Assembly (NCBI GenBank): GCA_947359465.1
Contig: OX375876.1
Span: forward strand, 124,987,444 to 125,051,443
Direction of reading: 5' to 3'
Source of the DNA: Metellina segmentata
Lineage: Eukaryota > Arthropoda > Arachnida > Araneae > Tetragnathidae
DNA length: 64,000 nucleotides
Shown here: positions 31,940 through 42,773 of the stretch, in pieces
Position numbering within the stretch: the first letter of the stretch is position 1
Layout: each line of letters opens with the position of its first letter
Notes under the pieces: generated by a model
What the model saw: only the letters and a program-made list of their open reading frames with translations
What the model was told of the DNA's origin: nothing
The model's database searches: none
Program-made: the position numbers and the translations under genes

Positions 31940-33860
31940 GAGTTTGAAATGTTTCAATCAGAGCCAGAGCGGAAGCCCTTTTTTATTTTCTAATCGGCAG
32001 ACTTCTTGAAGCGTCATACAGCTGAAAATTCTTTGCATCATTTTAATAATTATTTAAAAACTGTACTATCCATCAACAGAAAAGGTTGATCCCCAACCGT
32101 CACATATATCTAGTTGTGTTGCTCCAATGCGCAGAGTGAGTGCGATGTTAATTAAAATACTATACCGTCATCAATAGAAAAGCCATTGTTCAAGTTTACC
32201 GCCTGTAAAAACCGTTGAAAGGTAAATTGCTTTTGTTTTTCATAAAATATCATAACTTGGAAACTACTAATGTGAATTATGTGATATTTTAAAAATCGTT
32301 TTACAATCAAGTAAAATTATTAACACTTATATTAAACCCAATTGAAGGAAGAAAAAATGAAATTATTCTATTTAATTTTAAGACTATTCGCCCAAGATAA
32401 CTAATTTTTTAAAATCTTTCAGTGTTAGTTTGTGAATTTTTTATTTAATCAAAATCAATCGTTCTTAAATTTAAGAAACATGTGGTATTCAGAATTCTGT
32501 ACAATTGTGCTCTATACATTATGCATTTTGTGTACTTGTTGATTTTTTTTATTTACATTCTGTTTTTGTGTAATAAAAATTTACCTTTTTCTGAATTATA
32601 ACCGGTTTTATGTCAACATTTATAAAGATATTTTTGCAAAATTGGAATGATTTTGTGTGATACTCACTGTGAACTTAATACAGAAAAGAAAATTAAATTT
32701 AGAAGTTTGATTTTAATAATGATATTTTTTATACAAAAATAACTTGATTAACAAATCAACATATCCTGAAACTAACACTTTCCATGAGAAGATTTTCGAG
32801 ATACAAAAATTGTCGTATTCTGTTGTGTATTTTATTGTTTATTTGCTACACTAAATGGTGAAAAATTGTGTGATTTAACTCCAATAATGAATAAAATAAG
32901 TAATATTATCCATTCATTTGCTACTCTAAATGGTGAATTACGTTGAGTTAGCTGGTTTAAGAATGCTAAACAATGAATTGTACTCTTTGGAAGGCAAATG
33001 AAGATTCTTGTTAAGTTGCTTATTTTACCAAAGTATTTCATTCATTTATATCCTGTTGTGTATTTTATTGTTCGTTTCCTATGCTAAAATTGTTCTAGAT
33101 GGATCACACAGAAATATGTATAAGCGAGTAACAGTAGCTGAACTATGTTCTTTTTTTACATTCAGAACAAGGTCAGGTAATATCTTAGTTTTTTAGGCGC
33201 CAACTTCTTTCTTTTTGTATTCGTATTCTGAGTGTATGGGGAGACAGCAGCGTGAGAGATTTTGCCTTGGGGTTCAATACCCTTCTGTGTTATTTTCTTC
33301 ACAGAGAAGAATTGTATATTGGTGATTGAATTCATGATTCAACAATAAAATTCATACAGTCCACTATCACTTGGTCGTGTGTGTGATTAACTTACTACTA
33401 AATGAGCTTCGACGAGACTTCTTCATAAAAAGTAATTATTTTCTATTCCTTTTTCAAATTGCATAATTTGTTCAAAAATGAATAATGTACTTGATTAAGT
33501 TGATAAAAAAATGTATTATGTACTTTTTCGTTCAAATAATATTTCAGACTATCAACAAGATCAACAATTTTCCAAATCAAACATGTTTTGGAATATATTT
33601 TTAAAGAAGCATTCACATAAAAGAATAAACAAAAATGAAAGAAAAAAGTTCATACATTGGTAAGATTTCATATATAAAGGGTTTTTTTTTAAAGTTCATA
33701 AGACATTAAAAAAGTGCTATTTTGAAGCATTTATGATATAAGAATTATTTAAAGAATATTATTTAAAGAATATTTAGCTTTTAATCAAAAATGCAAATTG
33801 GGTTTCGAAAAAATAAAATAGCCTGAGATAGCTGTTGTGGAAACCTAGTTTGGTTGTTAT
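31940..33860. other. AT-rich intergenic sequence
   Basis: A short imperfect duplication (ATTTGCTACACTAAATGGTG at about 32839 and ATTTGCTACTCTAAATGGTG at about 32919) is the only structure noted. No gene is supported. Confidence 0.4.
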
Positions 33861-33865
33861 GGAAA

Positions 33866-34015
33866 CGAGGTCTAGATCCGACGCTATAGTAGGGTCCGGC
33901 TCCCCCGCTGAGGGCGCCAGCGTCTATGTGATTTCCCATGTTATTTATAAGTCCATTGCTTCCTATGGCAGTGAACCCTCTGTATACTACTTCTCTGTGA
34001 GGCACGCCTTGCATA
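33866..34015 (-). repeat. Dispersed repeat unit, copy 2 (inverted relative to 31817)
   Basis: Carries the inverted form of the 31817-31935 unit and abuts the ZMYM1-like relic on its right. Confidence 0.6.
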
Positions 34016-34089
34016 TACTTAACAGTTCGCGCATGCGCAGTTTAAAAATGGTTCCACGGGATAGAGTTGCGGTAAGACTCTTGTACAAA

Positions 34090-35320
34090 TTACTTGCCTA
34101 ACATTTAGAGCCATTAACTCAATTACCTCATCGCATGTCTTGGAATAGAGATAATTTGTATTACCGCTACCACAATTACCGTATTTTAAAATAGGTGTTG
34201 CTAAGAATGGATCAAACTCGGATATCAGCTCTAAAGCCATAAAAAATATTCTATTCCTGTTAGAACCAAATATCTCGTTGTCGTCTCTTAAAGCGAGGCC
34301 TCTTGATATCAGGGCCTTGATAGCCGCTACAACTCTAGTTAAAACGTTTCTCAAATAGAGTGTTTCTTTGTCTAGTTGTAAAGTTAGCACACTGTCAACA
34401 AGGTTAAGAGAAATTCCTCTTGCTTTTAAAGTAATAGTAGCAGGTTTGTTGTGTATTAGGGAGGGGGGGGGATTTTCATGGTGACATGCACGACTTTCTC
34501 CATTTTTCCAGTCATTGAAACCATCTTTGTCGTCAAATTGTGATCGCTCTTTAGTGTTAAACACTAAACAAAGGCCACAAAAATCTGATCCTTACTTTTA
34601 GAAAAAATCATCCATTTCCTTTCACGAACTTCTCCATTTTTTAATCTCCGTTCAAAGAGAGATTTAGTCAAATATTTCTTTTGAGCCTTGTACGCTCTTA
34701 AGCTGTTAGTGAAATCTTATCCTATGTTTTGGTCAAAGCCATTTTTTCTGTTAGATCTCTAGTAGCATCATTTAAGATCCACAAAGCTGGATCCTTATTT
34801 AAAGAGTTTGCTAATGTTGGTTCTTTATTTTCTTTTAAAGATTGACTTTTAACATCAAATCTCTCAGGTACAATCTCATTGTGAGAACTTACTTGTATTT
34901 CAGTAGGTTCTGATAACATTCATGACTGTTTCGGAACAACTCGTTCCAGAGAAAGCATTGTCGTCCCCAACAGAACCATCACAAACAGCACGAGAACTTT
35001 CAGGTTCCCCTTCTTTATCGTTCTTTTCTTCCACTGGCAAACTATAAGTTTTAAAAAACAAATCTTGTTTTTTTTGTTTGTTTCAGAACACGTCCTTGTT
35101 CATGAAGTTTCAGTTTTGTTCGTTTTTTGTATTCAGCGCCACTGAGTCTCTTCCTACCGTCACTCATAGTAGCAAATAGGGAGTAGCCTACTTGTTAAAA
35201 ACTGTACGTTATGTAATGGAATACTCTGAACTATAAGGCAAATCGTTGCCAAACTGCCGCCCCTGAAAAATTTGCCGCTCTAGGCTGCAGCCTACTTAGC
35301 CTATTTAGAAATACGGCCCT
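34090..35320 (-). pseudogene. ZMYM1-like (hAT-derived, DUF4371/TTF) transposase relic
   Basis: In minus-strand order: KDPALWILNDATRDLTEKM (about 34735-34800), YLTKSLFERRLKNGEVRERKW in another frame (about 34600-34690), FNDWKNGESRACHHE and then YLRNVLTRVVAAIKALISRGL, ELISEFDPFLATPI, YGNCGSGNTNYL and TCDEVIELMA (34110-34560). This is the order in ZMYM1-like proteins (TTF-type zinc finger, then DUF4371). At least one frameshift and a stop separate the pieces, and the catalytic C-terminal half is absent, the sequence changing near 34090. The right edge (AAATACGGCCCTGGTAAGC at about 35311) looks like the usual end of such elements, but no TSD was established. Confidence 0.8.
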
Positions 35321-35329
35321 GGTAAGCTA

Positions 35330-36178
35330 TGAGGGCAAAATATCACAGAGAGCGAACAAAAGACGGCGTGAGCAACCAGGGGGGGGGGGTGAAGACTTGG
35401 CTTGGAATGCGGTTATTGTCAATCAATCGTCTCGGAGAAATCTCCGCCACAAGTTGCGATCCTTTGATCTTTACCGACTCATGGTGGAAAACATATTTCG
35501 CTCTGCAAACTCTCCCAATCGACACCCCTACTCGAGATCTTGACGATACAATTAATGCCGTTTCTCGGAACAGTTTGGATGTTTGGAGGGCGAGAAGTGC
35601 AAATCCGGTGTAAATGCGGCTTAATAAGTTGTATTGTATTAATTAACAAACGGAACCTATAAGAAAAACCTAAACAAGCTACTCGAGTTCTTGCATACCC
35701 GGTTCTTTTCCCCTATTGTTTTTATATCGTGTGAATAATACTTCGCAGTAAAGTGTCGCATTCGTATTTCTACGATGCATGCAATAATTCTGAGGAAAAT
35801 TCAGTAAGAAAGGTGTTTGAGTCCTTGGTTCTTCTTTTGTGACATTAAAAGCCTAAATAAATCCTTCCATCCTTGAAAATATATTGTCGTCACTCGCTAA
35901 ACAAAATCTAAGTATGGTTTCTTTGAAGCTTATTCGTGTTTTAATTTAGGTTTCATCAGAGATGCCAACTACTACGGATTCTATGTAGTTTTTAAGGAAG
36001 TGAATCGGGTAGTACGCGGATTACGGAATGAATGATTTTTTCGACGGAAAAATTCAATTTTTCTTTGTTTTTCATAACGCATCAATTAGTTTACTTATTT
36101 CTATATTTTTTCATTTTATTAAATTTTTTAGGTAAATGAGAGAGTGCTTAAATTCAACTATTAAATGGTTTTTACATA
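35330..36178. other. Unassigned sequence with G run
   Basis: A 94-codon plus-strand frame at 35329-35613 and a minus-strand overlap have no recognisable domain. A G run of ten lies at 35381-35390. Possibly a LINE scrap (PPPWLL-type wording on the minus strand), not supportable. Confidence 0.3.
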
Positions 36179-36180
36179 TA

Positions 36181-37582
36181 CACTCTATAACAAAAAAAAT
36201 CGACTCACCAAGAAGGAGTTGTCCGATGGAGACAAAAATTGGTGGATAGGAAAATTATGTACAGAATAGAAAATGATTAAAATTTCAGAACAATTGAATG
36301 ATTTATTTCAGTTACAGTAACGAGCTCACTAAGGTGTTGATCCGCCTCTAGCATGGATGCAAGCTGCCACATCGCGTGGCATAGACCGATAAAGCTCCCG
36401 GATGGTCTCCTGCGGCACTTTTTGCCAAATTTGCTCCAATTGTCGGACTACGTCATCAACATTCCCTACCGGATGCAGTCGCCTTTATATCATATCCCAG
36501 ACATGCTCGATGGGAGAGAGATCTGGTGATCTGGCTGGCCAAGGAAGTGTTTGACAAGCTTGAAGACAGTTCATAGCAACACGTGACGTATGTGGCCTGG
36601 CATTGTCTTGCTGTAAAATAAGACCAGGATACTGCGAAAGGAACGGTAGCAAAACAGGTCTCAGAATGTCGTCAACTTACCGCTGTGCAGTAAGTGTACC
36701 CCTCTAATGACGACCAAAGGGGTCCGGCTATCAAGGGAAATGGCACCCCAGACCATAAATCCTTGTTGAGGGCCCGTGTGGCATGCAATAGTGAAAGCAG
36801 GATCGGCACGCTGCCCTGGGCGTCTCCAGACACGTCTTCGATGATCGTCAGGGCACAGTTGGAAGCGGGATTCGTCGCTAAAGATTATACGTCCCCAGTC
36901 AGCATCATTCCAGCCTGATCGAGCCAAGCACCACTGTAATCTGGCTCGACAGTGTGCAGGCGTGAGTGTCAAGTAACGGTCGGTACGAGCGTAGATTTCG
37001 CTCTCTCAGCCGTCTATGAATGGCCATGGTTTACACTCGTGTGTGTGTGTCGCACGACTGATGGTTGATAGCGATGAATCAAGTGCTGTGACAGCTGATC
37101 TGACTATCACTCTGTCCTCGCGATCTGTTGTGGCCCTACGTCGACCGCTACCATCATGACGCTGAAATCTGCCACCGTCCACCCACTCTTGCCAGCATCT
37201 TCTAATCGCCGCATCGCTTCGACTCACACGACGAGCGATTCTCCGATTTGCCCAACCTGCCTCTTTCAATCCAATGATACGACCTCTTTCAAACTCTGAA
37301 AGTTGCTCGTAATGAGCTCGAATCCTGCGGCGAGGCATTTTTTCAGTCGTTGAAAGGTATCCTAAATCGCAATGCAGCAGAAATTTTTAACAACAGTTCA
37401 AGAACAACTCCTTGTAGACATCTGCTGGATACGCAGTTCCGATGCGCTGGAGATCGCACTATTCATTCATTGGACACCAAATTTTAATCATTTGTATATT
37501 TGGTCAAAACATTTTTGCATTCGAAATTTCAAAACAATCGGATGTTTCCTTCTTGGTGCGTCGATTTTTTTGTTAGAGAGTG
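36181..37582 (-). mobile_element. Tc1-like transposon, complete ends (1402 bp)
   Basis: Ends CACTCTATAACAAAAAAAAT and TTTTTTTGTTAGAGAGTG are inverted, extending through TCGACTCACCAAGAAGGA / TTCCTTCTTGGTGCGTCGA (over 40 bases), with TA on both sides (36179-36180, 37583-37584). Length is standard for Tc1. Confidence 0.92.
36345..37338 (-). pseudogene. Tc1-like transposase, frameshifted but near complete
   Basis: Starts at ATG 37336-37338 with a full paired helix-turn-helix (FERGRIIGLKEAGWANRRIA, DAAIRRCWQEW). The frame shifts near 36975-37010 and continues at 36972 with the catalytic domain (IIFSDESRFQLCPDDHRRRV, MVWGAISL). It then breaks again near 36665; later pieces include LILQQDNARPHTS (second Asp), WPARSPDLSPIEHVWD (third catalytic position) and SMPRDVAACIHARGG. 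So only a few small lesions separate it from a full-length frame, making it the best preserved Tc1 copy here. Confidence 0.88.
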
Positions 37583-37584
37583 TA

Positions 37585-38298
37585 ATTCTTTCATACAAAA
37601 TTATTAGTTACATATATGTGTTTTCTTGTATGATATAAATTATTAATCTTAAATAATATAATGTGTTGCATATATGTTTCAAATTTGTAATTAAACATGG
37701 GAATTAACAATATATGCGTGTTATTAAAGCTAATTTCGTAAATTTTTACTTGACCACGGAAAAATTCTTAAAACTACGGATTTTTTCCTTTGTTACTACT
37801 GAAAACTTCCATCACAAGTTGGCATCTCTGTTTCATTCGTCTTTATTCTATTGGAGCAAGTTTTGTGTCAAGGTAAATACAGAAGTTTGTCGAAAAAAAT
37901 GTGAAATTTGTTTTTAGAGTAATTGATTTTGCTATTTACAAATATAATTTTAATAATAATTCAATTGTATTCTGTTTGTTATTATTTTATTGGTATTTTT
38001 AGCATTAAAACCTGTACAATCCTTTGGATTAATTTGTTGTATGCAGTTTTATAGCATGTTATAGTTTATCATGGCATGTGGCAAACACTTTTGAAAGAGA
38101 ATGGTGAATCGGCCAGTTCCTGACCAACCTACCAGTAGTTTACCATTTTCTTATATTTCTCACTCCACAAAATTTTATAACCAATGGTCTTCTGGAATGA
38201 AATTAAATTTATGTTCTTAAAGGCAATGGATGTCGAGAATAAATGATAACTATTCTGAAGTTCACTACTAATGTAGATAATTATCTCTAATTTTGATG
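37585..38298. other. AT-rich intergenic sequence
   Basis: No supported feature. Confidence 0.4.
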
Positions 38299-38300
38299 TA

Positions 38301-39972
38301 CAGTCGCGGGAAAAAAATGAACCACCCTTCTTTATTCGAGTAATTTTAACAGTAGAGAAAATTCAAAGATGGCGTTTGACAGGAACCTAACGTCTTCTAT
38401 TAATTGAAATTCTTAAACTTTGAATAAGGGGCCGTCTTCTTATTAAATTGAGCACCAACTTCATAATTTATAATAGATACCCCCTATTTTGACACACAAT
38501 TTCGAATCAAAATCAAAATTTAACTACAGATACCAAGTTTCTTGTCAGTTGGACTTGCCTTTTCAAAGTTATGAGGACAGAAATATTTGAGCTCATAAAG
38601 TTCAATCAGATGCTTAGACGTTTACAGATATCTACCTAAGTAAGTTTCTGTAGTGCTGATATTTTGTACCATGTTACTGTTAAACAACCCTAATACAACA
38701 CCACCTAGTATTTTATTAAAAAAATATTTTTAGTATGCGATAATAATTATTAAATTAATGTTTGAAAAACCTTATGGAACCTCATTATATTTTGATGGGA
38801 ATAGATCCTGAAGGATTTTTAGTATGGCCATGCAAAATTTCAGCTCATTCCAATAATTAGTTTTTGAGCTACCTTTTCAAATTATTGCGATTTTAGGGAG
38901 TAACCAAAAGTATGTAAAACGTTTGATAAACCTCGAATTATAGTTCTCGGATCGTTTACATTTGCATAGTATATATAATTCTAGGATTGCTGAAAAATGC
39001 GTTTGAAATAGTGTTCAAATTTGAAATTCGGGTAGCGATAACTACAAAAAATCTCGATCTACGAATAGTATCTTTCCATGTAGAGATGATCTTTAAAATT
39101 GAAACTAACTTTAACATTGAATACCTTGAGATGAAATGTTATATTTCGACACATTTAACTATGCAGAATCATCTGATTATGGTCTCGAAACACGGTGTTT
39201 CCATTAGAAATTTTGTTGTTTGCGCAAAATTTCATATGAAGACGTCCCCTTATGCAACCTTTTTTTATTTGAATTTGTGGAGGATGTTATTCTCTATTGA
39301 ATGATACCTTTGAATTTGCTCGAGTATTGTGGAGTCGTGACGTCTGGAAAAGAAAGCGATTTCAACCCAAGCGTGGGTTTTCCACGAGAGGGGAGCCGAC
39401 AACCACGTTGGTAAAGTTCTGAAATAACTCAGGCAGTAAATAAGGCAGTAAATTTGTCTGAGAGACGGCTTGTTGATCCTACTTTTTGCACCTGGCACAT
39501 GTCACGCAACGCTTTCTAACGGTCAGAAGAGCCAAAGAGGGACACCTCGCACTTGTGGGAATCGACACCCCTTGTCATTTTGGAAAACAACCTACCGACA
39601 TTCCATGAGGGGGGCGGATGCCCCCGAATAAACGAAAAGAGACTCGAGCGACGGAAGCCACAGGAACAAGTGGTGGACAAGCGAACTCTCGTTTTAACAG
39701 CTATTACAGTGAAGTCAAACACCGGGGAAACAAAAGGACGAAATTGTAAGAAGAGAAAACTTTGTTTTTTTCATGAACCTTCTTGCAGTGATTGTTGTTT
39801 GTAAACAGATGTAGATAGTTTTATTTGTAAATTAAAACCTTATAAGTGTAATAAATAAAATTATATAGATATCCAGCTTAGTTCAACTCCATTGTATTGC
39901 TGTGGTGCACAAAATGCCACAGTATGAATAGTGCTCGAAATAAAGGGCGCTTCGTTTTTTCCCCGGCGACTG
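38301..39972. mobile_element. Candidate Tc1/mariner-type element (TIR CAGTCGC)
   Basis: CAGTCGCGGGAAAAAAATGA at 38301 after TA and TTTTTTCCCCGGCGACTG at 39955-39972 before TA are inverted, and inner words also match (CTTCTTTATTCGAG / CTCGAAATAAAGGGCG). No transposase is recognised inside; the ORF at 39553-39804 has no known domain. The interior may be a composite of unrelated sequence. Confidence 0.55.
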
Positions 39973-39975
39973 TAT

Positions 39976-40350
39976 ATGGGGGATGGTGCATGTTAAATTT
40001 GACGGGGCATCAAATTTCCTCACGGTGCCGTGATGTGGAAATTTGGAGAATGGTGTTCAGGTGTAACTCGTCATCTGACCATGGTTCAAAATTTCGTGGT
40101 ATGTCGTAGGTAATATTTAGTTAACGTCGTACTAGAGCAACACAACGGGCTATTGACGACGGTCCGGGATCAGTCCCTTAAGGGAAAGATCCGAGGACAA
40201 CACCTCGTAATTTTGAACCACGGTCAGATGACGAAGCAACACCTGAGCTGGCACCCCACTCTCCAAACTTCCACGCCAACCCAACGTGGTATGTCGTAGG
40301 ATCTTTCCCTTCTTGGGATAACCGGACTGTCGAAAACCGTTGTGTAGCTC
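39976..40350 (+). repeat. SINE body fragment split by a second SINE
   Basis: GGATGGTGCATGTTAAATTTG to AATTTCGTGGTATGTCGTAGG (40110) continues at 40301 with ATCTTTCCCTTCTTGGGATA. Between them is a minus-strand SINE, so this older copy was interrupted. Confidence 0.7.
40111..40284 (-). repeat. 5'-truncated SINE inserted with a 15-16-bp TSD
   Basis: The minus-strand SINE runs from its tail (TTAGTTAACGTCG) to a truncated body (ACCCAAC). It is flanked by the perfect direct repeat CGTGGTATGTCGTAGG at 40095-40110 and 40285-40300, the hallmark of LINE-driven target-primed insertion. Confidence 0.9.
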
Positions 40351-40443
40351 TTGTGTATTAAACAGCAACCTGACATAATTTCTACTTTAAAAAGCATTGT
40401 TTCATAATTATCAGAAACAAAAACAATTTGAATCACATGGTAA

Positions 40444-40774
40444 TTAATTGGTAATTTTTTAGTTAACGTCGTACTAGAGCAACACAACGGGCTATTGACG
40501 ACGGTCCGGGATCAGTCCCTTAAGGGAAAGATCCGAGGACAACACCTCGTAATTTTGAACCACGGTCAGATGACGAAGCAACACCTGAGCTGGCACCCCA
40601 CTCTCCAAACTTCCACGCCAACCCAACGTGAGGACTTTCGGCCACGACGGATTTAAGGTGCACCAACCGCCTCTACACCATACGTTTACAAACATCCATG
40701 CCCGGGCCCGGATTCGAACCAGGAACCTTCCGATCTAGAGGCTAACACCTTAACCACTATACCGGTTGGTCGGC
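40444..40774 (-). repeat. Full-length tRNA-derived SINE with 15-bp TSD
   Basis: The 331-bp reference copy for this window: head (minus strand) GCCGACCAACCGGTATAGTG with A box TGGTTAAGG, B box GGTTCGAATCC, body, and TTAACTAAAAAATTAC tail. The flanking direct repeat TGAATCACATGGTAA lies at 40429-40443 and 40775-40789. Confidence 0.92.
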
Positions 40775-40795
40775 TGAATCACATGGTAAGGTAAG

Positions 40796-41607
40796 GTAAA
40801 GGTAATTTTAGTTAACGTCGTACTAGAGCAGGGGTGGCCAACCTGTGGCGCATGCGCCAAACTTGTCGCATTGGATGATTACAAGTGGCGCATTGCATCC
40901 TTGCGCCTACATATTCTTTGATTACAAGTGAACAAGCATTTTCATCCATGAAATTCATTAAAAGGAAAACGTGGTAGCGAATGAATGATACAAATTTGAA
41001 AAATTCTCTGTTGCTCTCAGTAACAACTTTACACCAAACATTGAAAGACTAGCGAAATCCAAACAGGCTCAAAAGTCTTATTAGTGGTAATGTTTATGTG
41101 CTGTAATAGACATTGTTTTACGTACAATAGTTAAAGCATTTACAAATGTTAATTATGTCTATAAACATACTTTTATTAAAAAAGTTATTAAGGATATGGC
41201 AGGACCATGAACGTAAGGTAGAAAAAGTGCTTGAGCTGTATGGCGCATCGGAACTTGATGTGAAAAAAAATTGGCGCATGGTATGTAAAAGGTTGGCTAC
41301 CCTTGTACTAGAGCAACACAACGGGCTATTGACGACGGTCCGGGATCAATCCCTTAAATGAAAGATCTGAGGACAACACCTCGTAATTTTGAACCACGGT
41401 CAGATGGCGAAGCAACACCTGAGCTGACACCCCACTCCAAACTTCCACACCAACTCAACGTGAGAACTTTCAGCCACGACAGATTTAAGGTGCACCAGCC
41501 GCCTCTACACCATACGCTTACAAACATCCATGCCCGGACCCGGATTCGAACCAGGAAGCTTCCGATCTAGAGGCTAACACCTTAACCACTATGCCGGTTG
41601 GTTGGCT
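40796..41607 (-). repeat. Second full-length SINE at the same target, split by a hAT-type MITE
   Basis: The tail starts at about 40796 (GGTAATTTTAGTTAACGTCG), is interrupted at 40829-41305 and resumes to the head at 41607 (GCCAACCAACCGGCATAGTG on the minus strand). A third copy of the target word (TGAATCACATGATAA) follows at 41608-41622. Confidence 0.9.
40829..41305. mobile_element. hAT-type MITE (477 bp) inside a SINE
   Basis: Ends CAGGGGTGGCCAACCTGTGG and AAAAGGTTGGCTACCCTTG are inverted. The SINE sequence TACTAGAG is duplicated exactly (40821-40828, 41306-41313), an 8-bp TSD. CAGGGGTGGCCAAC ends and 8-bp TSD are typical of Charlie-like hAT MITEs. Confidence 0.93.
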
Positions 41608-41689
41608 TGAATCACATGATAACGGTAGCATTGAGAAAAATGCAATTTCTTGTCCAGCAATGCATCTTAATATTCAGGACATGGTAGCC

Positions 41690-42100
41690 CCGCTGGTAAC
41701 GAATTAGCAACAGTTATTTTAATTAACGTCGTATTGGAGCAATACAATTGGCTGTTGTCTACGGGGATCAATCCCCCAAAGAAAGATTCGAGGACCAGAA
41801 CGTAATTTTGAGCCACGGTCAGATGGAAAGATTAGTAATAGGAGAGTTGCGAGATCGACCGTTGTGTACAAGAGGGGATGGTGCACGTCAAACCTGTTGT
41901 AGCCTGACATGTCCTCACGTTGGCATGGTGTGGAAGTTTAAAAGAATGCAATGCCAGCTCAGGTGTGACCTCGTCGTCTGACCTGGTTCAAAATAAAGTG
42001 TTGCACTCTGATAGTTCCCTTCGGGTTTGATCCCAGACTGTCGCAAAACACCTGTTGATTGTTCCAATGGAACATTGTTCAAAAATACCTTCCTACCTTA
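41690..42100. repeat. Two diverged SINE pieces, head-missing, in opposite orientation
   Basis: 41715-41830 is a minus-strand tail/body (ATTAACGTCGTATTGGAGC ... GCCACGGTCAGATGG). 41840-42100 is a plus-strand body/tail (GGATGGTGCACGTCAAACC, GTCCTCACGTTGGCATGG, AGCTCAGGTGTGACCTCG ... ATACCTTCCTACC). Confidence 0.65.
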
Positions 42101-42189
42101 ATGTTCACTGAGTAACATTTCGGTTCTGCAAAGAAATACACCAAGATTCGCGCCAACTCATGAATTTGAAATTTCCTAGCAAATTGCTT

Positions 42190-42426
42190 TTCCGGTCACG
42201 TGTTGCGTATTACTTTCCTGAGTTCTAGCACGTACACGAATTTCCAAAACAAAGTTCATGAAATCTAAATCGTCCTGACATCAGATCTCAAGAGGAAATT
42301 GTATCAGGATAACAAAACATGACTCTTAATGATCAAAGGTTAGATATATCTGTTACGAACAAGTTCCAAGTGAATTATTCACTTTGGAAAAATTCAGCTG
42401 TTCAGAGATAATTAAACTGATTACAG
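42190..42426 (+). promoter_or_regulatory. Possible promoter / 5' UTR exon of the 5-phosphatase gene
   Basis: A perfect E-box CACGTG lies at 42197-42202 in a locally less AT-rich stretch, and CAG|GTAGGA at 42424-42432 could be a splice donor joining to the acceptor TTTCAG at 42705-42710. This is inference; no transcript evidence is available. Confidence 0.3.
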
Positions 42427-42710
42427 GTAGGACGTTTTTAAAATTAAAATCCGTATTGTGATAAAACGAATTTTGTAATCGATTGAGTTTGATTTGTCCT
42501 AAATGAATTTACCCCAGATTTACCTTACAAGTAAACCGTTTCTTTTCCTTGTTATTTAAGTCCTTTTTGGCGTGATTTTTTTTTTCCATACGAATTAATT
42601 GGGAATGAAGGATACACTTTTGAAATATTTCCTCTTTGTTTTCCTTTGGTGAAACTGAATAATTAAACTGAGCTATATTCATTTTAAAGTTTTCTGATTA
42701 TACATTTCAG

Positions 42711-42773
42711 GTAAATGACTGTTCTTGGGCCAAATAAAACTTTCGAAATGGTTAACACATTAATGGACTTGAA
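42711..42773 (+). CDS. INPP5K-like: 5-phosphatase exon 1 (first coding exon)
   Basis: The acceptor-like TTTCAG precedes 42711. In-frame TAA at 42712-42714 is followed directly by ATG 42715. A second in-frame ATG at 42748 has a far better context (G at -3, G at +4), so initiation may be at either, giving 457 or 446 codons in this window. Donor GTGAGT at 42774. Confidence 0.75.

Noticed and set aside
35329..35613. 94-codon ORF, possible LINE or host exon
   Set aside because: Faint LINE-like wording on the opposite strand only; neither strand gives a defensible motif.
39553..39804. Basic 83-codon ORF
   Set aside because: No domain or homologous wording; it lies inside a candidate DNA transposon with no transposase signal, so not annotated as a gene.
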